A stretch of DNA of 64,000 bases from Myxococcota bacterium (GTDB taxonomy: Bacteria; Myxococcota_A; UBA9160; UBA4427): contig JAWKRT010000002.1 in assembly GCA_041389495.1 (NCBI GenBank), forward strand, positions 620,001 to 684,000, read 5' to 3'. Below, in pieces: positions 41,578 to 49,349 of this stretch. The position numbers and the translations under genes are program-made. The stretch's first letter is position 1, and each line of letters starts with the position of its first letter. The notes beneath the pieces are model-generated. The model worked only from the letters and a program-made list of their open reading frames with translations, had not been told where the DNA came from and made no database searches.

Positions 41578-43091
41578 TAACGATCCCCGGCCTGCGCGAA
41601 GGGGTCGACCTCCGCGATCGGCCGCTCCGGGATCGCCGCGGCGAGCTCGCCCTCGATGCGCGCGCGGTCGCCGACGAGGACGACGAGCGGCGCGCCCGCG
41701 AGGTGGTGTCGCGCGACGTCGTCGAGCCGCGCGAGCGCGCGGCGCACGTCCGCGGCCCGCTCGGCGTCGTCCCGGACGCGACCGTGGGCCGCGAGCTCGG
41801 CGCGCTCGCGCGTGCGGCGGGAGGCGGGAGCGTCGCCCGCGAGCGCGATCTCGCCCAGCGCGCGCCGCGCGAGCATCGCGCGCTCGCAGTCCGCGAGCGG
41901 CGTGCTCGCGAGCGTGGCGAGATGGGCCTCGACGCCCACGAGCAGCGCGGCGAGCCGCTCGGGGCGCGTGCGCGTGGTGACGACGAACGTGCCGTCGCGC
42001 CGCTGCTCGGCGTTCGCGACGTAGGCGAGGCCCTGGCGCTCGCGCAGGTCGCGGAAGAGGCGCCCGCCGACGTCACCGCCGAGCAGGCTCGCGAGCATCG
42101 AGAGCGCGGCGAAGTCGGCGTCGGCCGGGCCGACCGTCGCGTGGCCGACGAGCAGCTCGACCTGCGCCGCTCCCGGCCGGTCGACGACGTGGATCGCGTT
42201 CGCGGCGTTCGCGATGGCGGCGGCGCCGGCCGGCTCGACCTGCGCGGAATGCTTCGCGCCGTCGCCCGGCGCGCCGCGCAGCGCCGCGAGCCGCGCGCGC
42301 ACGGCGTCGTCGGAGCGCGCGCGCTCGTACACGAAGACCGCGCGCGCGGGGTCGAGCGCGTTCGCGAGGAAGCGCGCGAGCGCGTCGGGGGTCGCGCCGT
42401 CGAGGTCGGGGCGCGGGAGCGCGCGCGCGGCACCCGCGACGGGCGCGTGCAGACGCGCGAAGGCGCGGGTCGCGACCGCGCTCGCGGTGGCGTCGTCGGC
42501 GAGGCGCGCGAGCGCGGCCCGTCGCCGCGCGCGCGCGAGCGGCTCGTCCGCCGGCGGCGAGACGCGCAGCCAGCGCGCGAGCACGTCGAGCGCGCCGTCG
42601 GCGCGCTCCTCGGGGAAGCGCAGCTCGAGCCACAGCCATCCGTCGTCCGCGCTCGCGCCGACGTGCGCGCCGAGCGCGCGCACCGCGTCGACGAACGCGT
42701 CGGCGTCGCCCGCGGTCGCGCCCGAGGCGAGGAGGCCGGTCGCGAGGTCGCTCGGCAGGTCGGTGTGCGCCCAGTCGACCGGGAAGCCCGCGGCGATCGT
42801 CGCGAGCGCGCTCGCCGGCGCCTCGACCTCGACGAGGCGCGCTCCGTTCGCGAGCGTCGCGGTGCGCGGTGCGGTGCGGGCCTCCGCAGCGCGCTCGCCG
42901 AGTGCGGGGAGCTGCGGAGCGAGCTCGGCGAGGCACGCGGGCGACGCGTCGATCGGGCGCGGCGCGACGGAGGGCGCGTCGCGCCCGGGCGCGCTCGCGC
43001 AGCTCGCGGCGAGGGACGCCGCGAGGACGGCCCCCGCTGCCGCGAGCACCGCGCGCGCGCGGGGGGCCGCGGCCGCGGCGCGTGCGCTCAC
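41577..43091 (-). CDS. Non-catalytic M16 peptidase subunit, lipoprotein
   Basis: The protein has 504 residues with a GTG start overlapping the preceding gene's stop (GTGA). The lipobox LAASC puts the lipidated Cys near residue 30. It has the two-lobed M16 layout (TATLANGARLVEVEAPASALATIAAGF; later FAALSMLASLLGGDVGGRLFRDLRERQGLAYVANA), but no HxxEH zinc motif in the first lobe. The C-terminal R...GLAY motif is conserved, so it would be the substrate-binding partner of the active subunit encoded just upstream. Such pairs usually act in the periplasm on peptides. Confidence 0.85.
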   Translation of the reverse strand: MSARAAAAAPRARAVLAAAGAVLAASLAASCASAPGRDAPSVAPRPIDASPACLAELAPQLPALGERAAEARTAPRTATLANGARLVEVEAPASALATIAAGFPVDWAHTDLPSDLATGLLASGATAGDADAFVDAVRALGAHVGASADDGWLWLELRFPEERADGALDVLARWLRVSPPADEPLARARRRAALARLADDATASAVATRAFARLHAPVAGAARALPRPDLDGATPDALARFLANALDPARAVFVYERARSDDAVRARLAALRGAPGDGAKHSAQVEPAGAAAIANAANAIHVVDRPGAAQVELLVGHATVGPADADFAALSMLASLLGGDVGGRLFRDLRERQGLAYVANAEQRRDGTFVVTTRTRPERLAALLVGVEAHLATLASTPLADCERAMLARRALGEIALAGDAPASRRTRERAELAAHGRVRDDAERAADVRRALARLDDVARHHLAGAPLVVLVGDRARIEGELAAAIPERPIAEVDPFAQAGDR

Positions 43092-44551
43092 AGCAGCGAC
43101 CGCTCGAGCGCCGCACCGACGCTCGCGGGCAGGATCTCGAGGATCGGCTTCAGCCAGCGCAGCGCGCCCGTCGGCGCGATCGCGAGCGTCGGCGACGCGT
43201 CGACGAGGACGCGCGCGGCGACGCGCCGGACGTCGCCCGCATCGAGCGCGTCGAGGCGCGCGAGCTCGTCGAGCGCGCGCAGCGCGTCGCCGTGGACGAG
43301 CGTGCCCGCCGCGATGGCGGCCGCCACGCCCTCGTTCGCGTCGAGCGCCGCGAGTCGCTCGCGCTGCTCCTGGCGCCGCGCGCGGCAGAGCTCGGCGGCG
43401 CCGGGCCCGCGCTCGCGCAGCGCGCGCGCCTCGCCGCGCACCGCGCGCTCGATCTCGCGGAAGCTCGCGAACGTCCGCGGCGCGAACACGTAGTCGAGCA
43501 GGCCGACGTCGCGCAGCGCGGCGGGAAGCGCGAACGCGTCGAACGCGAGAGGGCGCGCGACGGCGCGCGTGAGCCGGCCGTCGCCCGCGCCCATCAGGAG
43601 CTCGTCGACGACGGCGACGGCGAGCGCATCGGCGTGCGTGGCACCCACGCCGTGCCAGACGATCGCGTACACGGGGAAGGGCGTGCGCGCGTCGACGACG
43701 CGCCGGGCGAGCGGACGCGCTTCGAGCGCGAACGGCGCGCGCGGCGGCGGGCCGGGCCGCGCGGGCAGCGCGCCGAAGTGCGCGGCGATGCTCGCGCGCG
43801 CCGCGGCGACGTCGAAGCCGCCGACCAGCACGAGCACGGCGTTCGAGGGCGCGTAGTGGAGGCGGTGGAAGCGCATCGCCTCGTCGAGCGTCGTCGCGTC
43901 GAGCTCCTCGCGGCCGCCGATCACCGAGTGTCCGTACGGCGTGCCCTCCCAGAGCGCGATCCCGAACGCCTCCGCCGCGGCGACGCCGGGCGTCGCGTAG
44001 AGCTGCCCGCGCTCCTCGTCGATCGCCGCGCGCTGGCTCGCGAGGCTCGCCTCGTCGAGGCGGAGGCCGCGCATGCGGTCGGCCTCCGCGAAGAGCACGC
44101 GGTCGAGCGCCGCGGGCGCAACGGTGGCCCAGTACTGCGTGAGGTCGTAGTCGGTCGACGCGTTGGTGCGCCCGCCGGCGTCGCGCGCGATGCGGAAGAA
44201 GACGCCGTCGCCGACGCGCTCCGAGCCCTTGAACATGAGGTGCTCGAACAGGTGGGCCGTGCCGCTGCGCCCGGGCTCCTCGTCGCGCGCACCGACGTCG
44301 TAGGCGACGCGCACGGCGACGGTGGCGTCCGCGGCGCGCGGCACGAGGTGGACGCGCAGCCCGTTCGCGAGCGTGTACGACTCGATGGAGGGGACGATGC
44401 GCGCGGCGAGCGCGGCGACGTCGAGCGGTGCGCACGCGGCAGTGGGCGCGTCGGTCGGCTCCGCCGCGACGGCGGGCGTCGCGCACACGGCGAGCAGCGC
44501 GACGAGGACGCCGGGCATGCGGTGGAAGCTCGTTCGCGCTCGCCGTCCCAC
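43088..44551 (-). CDS. Catalytic M16 zinc peptidase
   Basis: The protein has 487 residues from the GTG at 44551. Residues 1-30 are a signal peptide with a basic start and a hydrophobic core ending ATPAVA. The inverted zinc motif HLFEH (H100, E103, H104) is intact, and E175 or nearby (IDEERGQ) can supply the third ligand. NASTDYDLTQYWATV and the later VLVLVGGF are typical of M16B enzymes. I choose 44551 because TAGGGT sits 8 nt upstream, as in the other leaderless genes here, and because it gives the signal peptide its basic residues; 44518 (ATG) is the alternative. Confidence 0.85.
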   Translation of the reverse strand: MGRRARTSFHRMPGVLVALLAVCATPAVAAEPTDAPTAACAPLDVAALAARIVPSIESYTLANGLRVHLVPRAADATVAVRVAYDVGARDEEPGRSGTAHLFEHLMFKGSERVGDGVFFRIARDAGGRTNASTDYDLTQYWATVAPAALDRVLFAEADRMRGLRLDEASLASQRAAIDEERGQLYATPGVAAAEAFGIALWEGTPYGHSVIGGREELDATTLDEAMRFHRLHYAPSNAVLVLVGGFDVAAARASIAAHFGALPARPGPPPRAPFALEARPLARRVVDARTPFPVYAIVWHGVGATHADALAVAVVDELLMGAGDGRLTRAVARPLAFDAFALPAALRDVGLLDYVFAPRTFASFREIERAVRGEARALRERGPGAAELCRARRQEQRERLAALDANEGVAAAIAAGTLVHGDALRALDELARLDALDAGDVRRVAARVLVDASPTLAIAPTGALRWLKPILEILPASVGAALERSLL

Positions 44552-44559
44552 GGCGCGCA

Positions 44560-44565
44560 ACCCTA
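44560..44565 (-). promoter_or_regulatory. -10 box TAGGGT of a probable leaderless transcript
   Basis: On the minus strand TAGGGT ends 8 nt before the GTG at 44551; there is no ribosome-binding site. Confidence 0.35.
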
Positions 44566-44573
44566 GCGAAGCG

Positions 44574-44589
44574 GGCCGCGCGCGCGGCC
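44574..44589. terminator. 16-bp G+C palindrome between the SDR and M16 genes
   Basis: GGCCGCGCGCGCGGCC is a perfect palindrome just after the SDR stop and before the M16 promoter box. It could terminate the SDR transcript. No U tract. Confidence 0.35.
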
Positions 44590-44597
44590 GCGCGCGC

Positions 44598-45410
44598 TCA
44601 GCCGCCGACGTCGCTGCGCAGCCCGGCCATGCGCGCGTCGACGTTCGCGAGCAGCGACGGGTCGGGGAGGATCCAGAAGCGCCCGGCGCGCACGGCGTCG
44701 ACGACGCGCTCGCCCACCTCGCGCGGATCCATGCCGTTCGCGACGACGTCGCGCAGCGCGGCGTTCACGGTCGCCACGATCCCGCGCGTGTGCGCGGCAT
44801 CGACGGGCGGGCGGCCCGGCTCCTCGCCGACGTTCGTGCGCACGGGCCCCGGGCACAGCGCGGAGACGCCGATCGGTGCGCCGACGATCTCGAGGTCGAG
44901 CCGCAGCGTCTCGGTGATGGCGAGGACCGTCTGCTTGCTCGCGCCGTACACGCCCGTGAGCGGCGAGCTCGCGAGGCCGAGCATCGACGCGGTGTTGACG
45001 ACGTGCCCGGGCTCGCCCTGCGCGAGCATGCGCGGCACGAAGGCGCGCAGCCCGTTCACCGTGCCGCGCACGTTCGTGTCGAACACCCAGTCCCAGTCCG
45101 CGAGCGAGTGCTGCCAGACGAGGCCGTTGCACGCGACGCCCGCATTGTTGCAGAGGACGTGCACGGCGCCGAAAGCCGCGTAGGCGCGCTCGGCGAGCGC
45201 TTCGACCTGCGCGGCGTCGCGCACGTCGACCCGCTGTGTCACGACGTCGGTCGCGCCGCCGAGCGCGCGCTCGGCTTCGGCCAGGCGCGCGTCGTGCACG
45301 TCCGCGAGCACGAGGCGCGCTCCCGCGGCGGCGAAGGCCTGTGCGATCCCGAGTCCGATCCCGCTCGCCCCGCCCGTGACGACGACGACGCGCCCTTCGA
45401 GCTGCTCCAT
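44598..45410 (-). CDS. Short-chain dehydrogenase/reductase
   Basis: The protein has 270 residues. TGGASGIGLG (12-21) is the cofactor loop, and ADVHDARL with Asp after strand 2 favours NAD. CNNAGV, S in NTASM and YGASK form the catalytic frame. The C-terminal GRFWILPDPSLLANVDARM is typical of a subgroup of SDRs common in deltaproteobacteria and mycobacteria and often annotated as SDR family NAD(P)-dependent oxidoreductase. The substrate is unknown. It is divergent from an epoxide-hydrolase-like gene with a 167-bp gap. Confidence 0.9.
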   Translation of the reverse strand: MEQLEGRVVVVTGGASGIGLGIAQAFAAAGARLVLADVHDARLAEAERALGGATDVVTQRVDVRDAAQVEALAERAYAAFGAVHVLCNNAGVACNGLVWQHSLADWDWVFDTNVRGTVNGLRAFVPRMLAQGEPGHVVNTASMLGLASSPLTGVYGASKQTVLAITETLRLDLEIVGAPIGVSALCPGPVRTNVGEEPGRPPVDAAHTRGIVATVNAALRDVVANGMDPREVGERVVDAVRAGRFWILPDPSLLANVDARMAGLRSDVGG

Positions 45411-45577
45411 CGACCCCTCCTTCCGGGTGCCGTCTTCCTACGCCTCGCGCGCGCGGCTGCCAAGCGCGATGCCCGCATCGCCCGCATCGCGCGCATCGCC
45501 CGCGACGGGGATCGCGGCTAGCGTCGGCCGCGCGCTGCGGCGAGCCCTTCGCGCGGCGCGCCACGGAGGCGAGAGCG

Positions 45578-46417
45578 ATGCGTTCCCTCGAGATTCCCGT
45601 CGGTCCGTTCGCGTTCCGCGCGCGCGCGAGCGGCCCCGAGGACGGCGAGCTCGTGCTGCTCCTGCACGGCTTCCCGCAGTGCTCGGCCGAGTGGAACGCG
45701 CAGCTCGCGGCGCTCGGCGCGGCGGGGCTGCGCGCCGTCGCGCCCGACCAGCGCGGCTACTCGCCGGGCGCGCGGCCCGAAGGCGTCGACGCCTACCGCA
45801 TCGAGCACCTCGTCGGCGACGTGCTCGACGTGGCCGACGCGCTCGGCGCGCGACGCTTCCACCTCGTCGGGCACGACTGGGGCGCGATCGTCGCCTGGCA
45901 CGTCGCGGCGCATCACCCGGAGCGGCTGCGCTCGCTCGCGATCGTCTCGGTCCCGCACCCGAACGCGTTCGCGCGCGCGCTCGCGCCGGGCAGCGGCTCG
46001 GACCAGCTCGAGCGCTCGGGCTACATCGCGGGCTTCCAGCAGGCGGGCGCCGAGGACGCGATGGACGAGGCCTTCCTGCGCATGGCGTTCGAGGCCTCGG
46101 GCCTCGCGGGCCACGACGTCGAGGATCACGTGCGCGTGCTGACGGAGCCGGGCGCGATGCGCGCGGCGCTCTCGTGGTATCGCGCGTACGACTTCCACGC
46201 GCAGAGCGCGCCGGCGATCGCCGTGCCGACGCTCTTCGTGTGGAGCACCGAGGATCCCGCGCTCGGGCGCGACGGCGCGGAGTGGACGGCCGAGCACGTG
46301 ACCGGGCCGTACCGCTTCGTCGTCGTCGAGGGCGGGCCGCACTGGCTGCCCGAGACGCACGCCGACGAGGTCTCGCGCCTGCTGCTCGCGCACGTGGCTG
46401 CGAACGCCGGGGCGTAG
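45578..46417 (+). CDS. Epoxide hydrolase-like alpha/beta hydrolase
   Basis: The protein has 279 residues. HGFPQCSAEW (about 30-39) is the oxyanion-hole motif of soluble epoxide hydrolases. GHDWGA (about 98-103) gives an Asp nucleophile rather than Ser, which separates epoxide hydrolases and dehalogenases from esterases. The lid region carries Y residues (SWYRAYDF) suitable as proton donors. The acid and base are in STEDPAL and GGPHWLPET. It would open epoxides to diols in the cytoplasm. GGAGGCGAGAG precedes the ATG. Confidence 0.85.
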   Translation: MRSLEIPVGPFAFRARASGPEDGELVLLLHGFPQCSAEWNAQLAALGAAGLRAVAPDQRGYSPGARPEGVDAYRIEHLVGDVLDVADALGARRFHLVGHDWGAIVAWHVAAHHPERLRSLAIVSVPHPNAFARALAPGSGSDQLERSGYIAGFQQAGAEDAMDEAFLRMAFEASGLAGHDVEDHVRVLTEPGAMRAALSWYRAYDFHAQSAPAIAVPTLFVWSTEDPALGRDGAEWTAEHVTGPYRFVVVEGGPHWLPETHADEVSRLLLAHVAANAGA

Positions 46418-46436
46418 GCGACCGCGCGCGCGACGT

Positions 46437-46961
46437 TCAGCGCGCGCCGTCGTCGTCGTCGGGCGCGAGCTGGAAGTCGGCGAGCCGCTCGACCACGATC
46501 TCGTCGCCCGCCTTCGGGTCGAGGTCGATCACGGCGTTGAAGCGGTGCAGCAGGTTGTAGAAGCCGACGAAGTACGACATCTCGACGATCTCGCCGTCGT
46601 CGAACTCGCGGCGCAGCTCGGCGAAGCGCTCGTCCGTCATGGCCGTCGGCAGCGCGATCAACGTCTCGGCGAACGCGAGCGCGAGCCGCTCGCGCCGCGA
46701 GAGGCTCGCGGCCTCCGGGTCGTCGATCTCCGCGATCTCGCGCTCCGTCACCCCTTGTTGCCGAGCCTCGGCAAACCGGATGTGGCTTCAATGGACGCAG
46801 CCCGCGAGGCGCGCGGACTTGAGCCGCAGCAGCTCGCGCAGCCGCATGTCCAGCCGACCGTCGCGCCACAGCGCCTTGTAGAACGCCATGCTCGCGTCGT
46901 AGATCGCGGACGGCATCGCGCCGCGGATCTCGGCCAGGTCGCGTCCGGGAAGTCGGGTCAC
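46437..46961 (-). CDS. Probable selenoprotein: AhpD-like/carboxymuconolactone decarboxylase family, CxxU redox motif read through in-frame UGA
   Basis: One frame runs from GTG at 46961 (AGGAGG 9 nt upstream) to the stop at 46437: 174 residues, with a single UGA at codon 58. Before it, ELLRLKSARLAGCVH matches the helix leading to the active-site CxxC of AhpD/CMD proteins, and after it SHIRFAEARQQGVTEREI matches the following helix. UGA therefore sits exactly where the second active-site cysteine belongs: C55-V-H-U58. The C-terminal part (FVGFYNLLHRFNAVIDLDP) is also typical. AhpD-like selenoproteins are known in bacteria. A SECIS-type hairpin follows the UGA. The reaction would be a thiol/selenol peroxidase or oxidoreductase. 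The alternative, a nonsense mutation of TGC, is less likely because both halves are intact. selABCD genes are not in the window. Confidence 0.82.
46749..46784 (-). promoter_or_regulatory. Bacterial SECIS-type hairpin
   Basis: In the mRNA, UUGCCGA (46774-46768) pairs with UCGGCAA (46764-46758) as seven perfect base pairs closing a GGC loop whose first base is 20 nt after the UGA. A lower stem CAC-A-UCC/GGGGUG extends it. Position and a G at the loop start fit the bacterial SECIS consensus recognised by SelB. Confidence 0.75.
46788..46790 (-). other. In-frame UGA codon, putative selenocysteine (residue 58)
   Basis: This is the only stop triplet within the 174-codon frame. It replaces the second Cys of the CxxC motif and is followed by A, then by the hairpin. 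Confidence 0.8.
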
Positions 46962-46983
46962 GTGCGGGCCTCCTCGATCGCGT

Positions 46984-47559
46984 TCACCCCATGAGCACCG
47001 GCACGCCGATCACCGCGCGGTGGAGCCACAGGACGATCGCAGCGTACAGCGCGAGGCCGCCACCGACCGCGATCGCGTCGTTCGCCGGGCGCGGCGGCGC
47101 GCCCGGAATCGCGCGCGGCGCGCGGCGCGCGAGCGAGAGATGGTCGGCCACCGCCCACGCGAGGAAGCCGCCGAAGAGCGCGACGTCGGCGCGCGTTCCG
47201 TTCGCGAGCAGGTGCGCGCCGGCCCAGAGCTCGGTCGCGACGAGCGTCGGGTTGCGCACGAAGCCGCGCAGACGCCCCGGGAAGTAGGTCGACAGGAAGA
47301 GCGGCATCACCGGCAGCAGCGCCACGAGGGCCACGTGGCGCAGCCAGACGGGCGGTGCGTAGACGAGGACGGGCTCGGCCCGCGCCGCGCCGTAGCCGAC
47401 GACGATCAGCACGAGGCCGACCGCGGCAGGAAGCGAGTAGAGGCCCTTCCACGGCGACTCGCCGATGCGCGCGACCATGCGATCGCGCCACGCCGCGTTC
47501 GCGATCGAGATCGAGTGCGTTCCGAGGAAGAGCACGAGGCCCGTGGCGAGCAGGGTCAC
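46984..47559 (-). CDS. NnrU family membrane protein
   Basis: The protein has 191 residues from the GTG at 47559, which has GGAGGG 8 nt upstream. It starts VTLLATGLVLFLGTHSISI and continues GLYSLPAAVGLVLIVVGYG, GHAL-like GAHLLANG, and six hydrophobic segments, the pattern of NnrU, a heme/NO-related inner-membrane family also resembling the isoprenylcysteine-methyltransferase fold. It ends 22 bp before the selenoprotein start on the same strand, so the two are probably one transcript. The role is unproven; NnrU was linked to denitrification. Confidence 0.8.
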   Translation of the reverse strand: MTLLATGLVLFLGTHSISIANAAWRDRMVARIGESPWKGLYSLPAAVGLVLIVVGYGAARAEPVLVYAPPVWLRHVALVALLPVMPLFLSTYFPGRLRGFVRNPTLVATELWAGAHLLANGTRADVALFGGFLAWAVADHLSLARRAPRAIPGAPPRPANDAIAVGGGLALYAAIVLWLHRAVIGVPVLMG

Positions 47560-47672
47560 GAAGAGGCCCTCCGAGGCGCGCGGGCGCAGCCTACGCGATC
47601 GGGGGCGAGCGCGTCGCGGCCGGCGCCGGAGAGTGCGCCACAAGGCCTCGCCCCCTCTCGCCGGGCCGGACG

Positions 47673-47678
47673 TAGACT
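47673..47678 (+). promoter_or_regulatory. -10 box TAGACT of a probable leaderless transcript
   Basis: TAGACT ends 6 nt before the GTG at 47685 and directly abuts the alternative GTG at 47679. This argues for 47685 as the true start. Confidence 0.35.
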
Positions 47679-47684
47679 GTGGCC

Positions 47685-49349
47685 GTGTCGTCCCCGCTCC
47701 TCGAAGCCGCCGCCCGTCTGTCGGCGCGTCGCTCGACCGCGCTGTTCTTCCGCAACGTCGGCGCCGTCGTGATCGCGGCGGTGGCGTGCTTCGTTCCCTC
47801 GCTCGGCCCGCACCGCTTCTGGCTCGCGGCGATCCTCGTCGTCGTCTGCATCCCCGCGGCCACGTGGGTCGAGCATCGCGCGGCCGCCGAGGACAACGGG
47901 TGGCTCCAGCCGCTCTTCGACCTCACGGCGATCGTGACGCTCGTGCACCTCGTGCCGTCGGCGTGGTTCCCGGCGCTCGTGCTGGGCCTCATGGTCGTGC
48001 AGGCGCCGAGCGTCGCCGAGAGCCGCGCGAGCAGCGGCTGGTACGCGCTCTTCGCGGCGATCCTGACGCTCGGCATGACGTTCGCCGCCGTCGTGCACGA
48101 CGTGCCGGGGTGGCAGCTGCCCGTGCTCTGCATGGTCACGCTCTACCCGTCGGTGATCTTCTACTCGCACCGCCAGTCGCGCGTCGCGAAGGAGATGCGC
48201 GACCGCGCGAGCGCGATCGACGGACTCCGCCTCGTCGCGGGCGGCGTCGCGCACGACTTCAACAACGTGCTGACGAGCGTGCTCGGCCACGCCGAGCTCG
48301 CGGCGGACGAGCTCCCGCCGGGCCACCCGGCGCGCGAGTCGCTCGAGGAGGTGATCCGCGGGACGGAGCGCGCGAGCCTGCTCGCGGGCCGGCTGCTCGC
48401 GTTCGCGGGGCGCACCGCGCGCGCCGCGGAGCCCGTCGACGTGGCGGGCGAGGTCGAGACGCTGATCGCGCTCCTGCGCAGCGTCGTGCCGAAGGGCATC
48501 GCGCTCGAGCTCGTCGCGCGCGGGCCGGATGCGCACGTGCGCGCGCAGCGCGTGCAGCTGCAGCAGATCGTGATGAACCTGATCCTCAACGCGACCGAGG
48601 CGACCCCGGCGCCGAGCCGCGTGCGCGTCGAGGTCGCGCGCGTCGACGAGCCGGGGCGCGCTCCGGTCGTGCGCATCGAGGTCGCCGACGACGGTGGCGG
48701 CATCCCGCCGGACGTGCAGGCGCGCATCTTCGACCCGTTCTTCACGCTGAAGGAGCACGGCCACGGGCTCGGGCTCGCGAGCGCGCGCTCCGTCGCGCGC
48801 GAGCTCGGCGGTCGCATCGCGGTCGAGAGCCGCAGCGGAGCGGGGACGCGCATGACGGTCGAGCTCCCGGCCGCCGAAGCGGCGGCGCGCGTCGAGACTC
48901 GCGCGCAGGCGCGCGCACCGCGTGTTCCCTCGCTGGCCCTCGTCGTCGACGACGAGGACGACGTGCGCGCCGTGCTCGCGCGCATGCTGAGCACGCTCGG
49001 GCACCGCGTCGTCGAGGCGCGCTCGGGCGAGGAGGCGGTCGCGCTCTTCCGCGACCGCGGCCCCGAGATCGGCGTCGTCGTGCTCGACGTCCGGATGCCG
49101 GCGATGGACGGTTGGCAGTGCCTGCGCGCCCTCCGCGCGCTGCGCGCGGACGTCCCCGTGATCGTCTGCAGCGGCCACGACCCGTTCGCGCGCGACGACG
49201 CGGCACGTGCGGAGCGCGTCGGATTCCTGTCGAAGCCGGTGCGCCGGGAAGAGCTCGAGCGCGCGCTCGCCGACGCGGAGCGAACGCGCGACGGCGCGGG
49301 GCCCGCTAGATCGGCCCCACCCAGTGCGCCCAGAAGTCCATCAGCGTGA
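47685..49349 (+). CDS. Membrane hybrid histidine kinase with C-terminal receiver domain
   Basis: The protein has 554 residues. Four to six membrane segments fill 20-165, with no periplasmic sensor domain. The phospho-acceptor box is VAGGVAHDFNN with H190, then the N box NLILNATEA, the G1 box VADDGGGIPPD, F box DPFFTLK and G2 box GHGLGLA. A receiver domain (about 410-530) has the acidic pair VDDED and the phospho-acceptor in VVLDVRMP (about 467), with SKP as the conserved Lys. The HDFNN type belongs to NtrB-like/HWE-neighbour kinases. No cognate output regulator is adjacent. The last 44 bp overlap the convergent cycloisomerase gene. Confidence 0.88.
   Translation: MSSPLLEAAARLSARRSTALFFRNVGAVVIAAVACFVPSLGPHRFWLAAILVVVCIPAATWVEHRAAAEDNGWLQPLFDLTAIVTLVHLVPSAWFPALVLGLMVVQAPSVAESRASSGWYALFAAILTLGMTFAAVVHDVPGWQLPVLCMVTLYPSVIFYSHRQSRVAKEMRDRASAIDGLRLVAGGVAHDFNNVLTSVLGHAELAADELPPGHPARESLEEVIRGTERASLLAGRLLAFAGRTARAAEPVDVAGEVETLIALLRSVVPKGIALELVARGPDAHVRAQRVQLQQIVMNLILNATEATPAPSRVRVEVARVDEPGRAPVVRIEVADDGGGIPPDVQARIFDPFFTLKEHGHGLGLASARSVARELGGRIAVESRSGAGTRMTVELPAAEAAARVETRAQARAPRVPSLALVVDDEDDVRAVLARMLSTLGHRVVEARSGEEAVALFRDRGPEIGVVVLDVRMPAMDGWQCLRALRALRADVPVIVCSGHDPFARDDAARAERVGFLSKPVRREELERALADAERTRDGAGPARSAPPSAPRSPSA

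Noticed and set aside
46437..46751. Selenoprotein locus as an ordinary truncated CMD gene starting at 46751
   Set aside because: The upstream codons in the same frame carry the family's active-site helix and a strong ribosome-binding site, so the short form would lack the redox motif.
46126..46869. Long minus frame overlapping the selenoprotein region
   Set aside because: It is an Arg/Ala-rich shadow frame with no family motifs; the CMD-family text lies in the other frame across the UGA.
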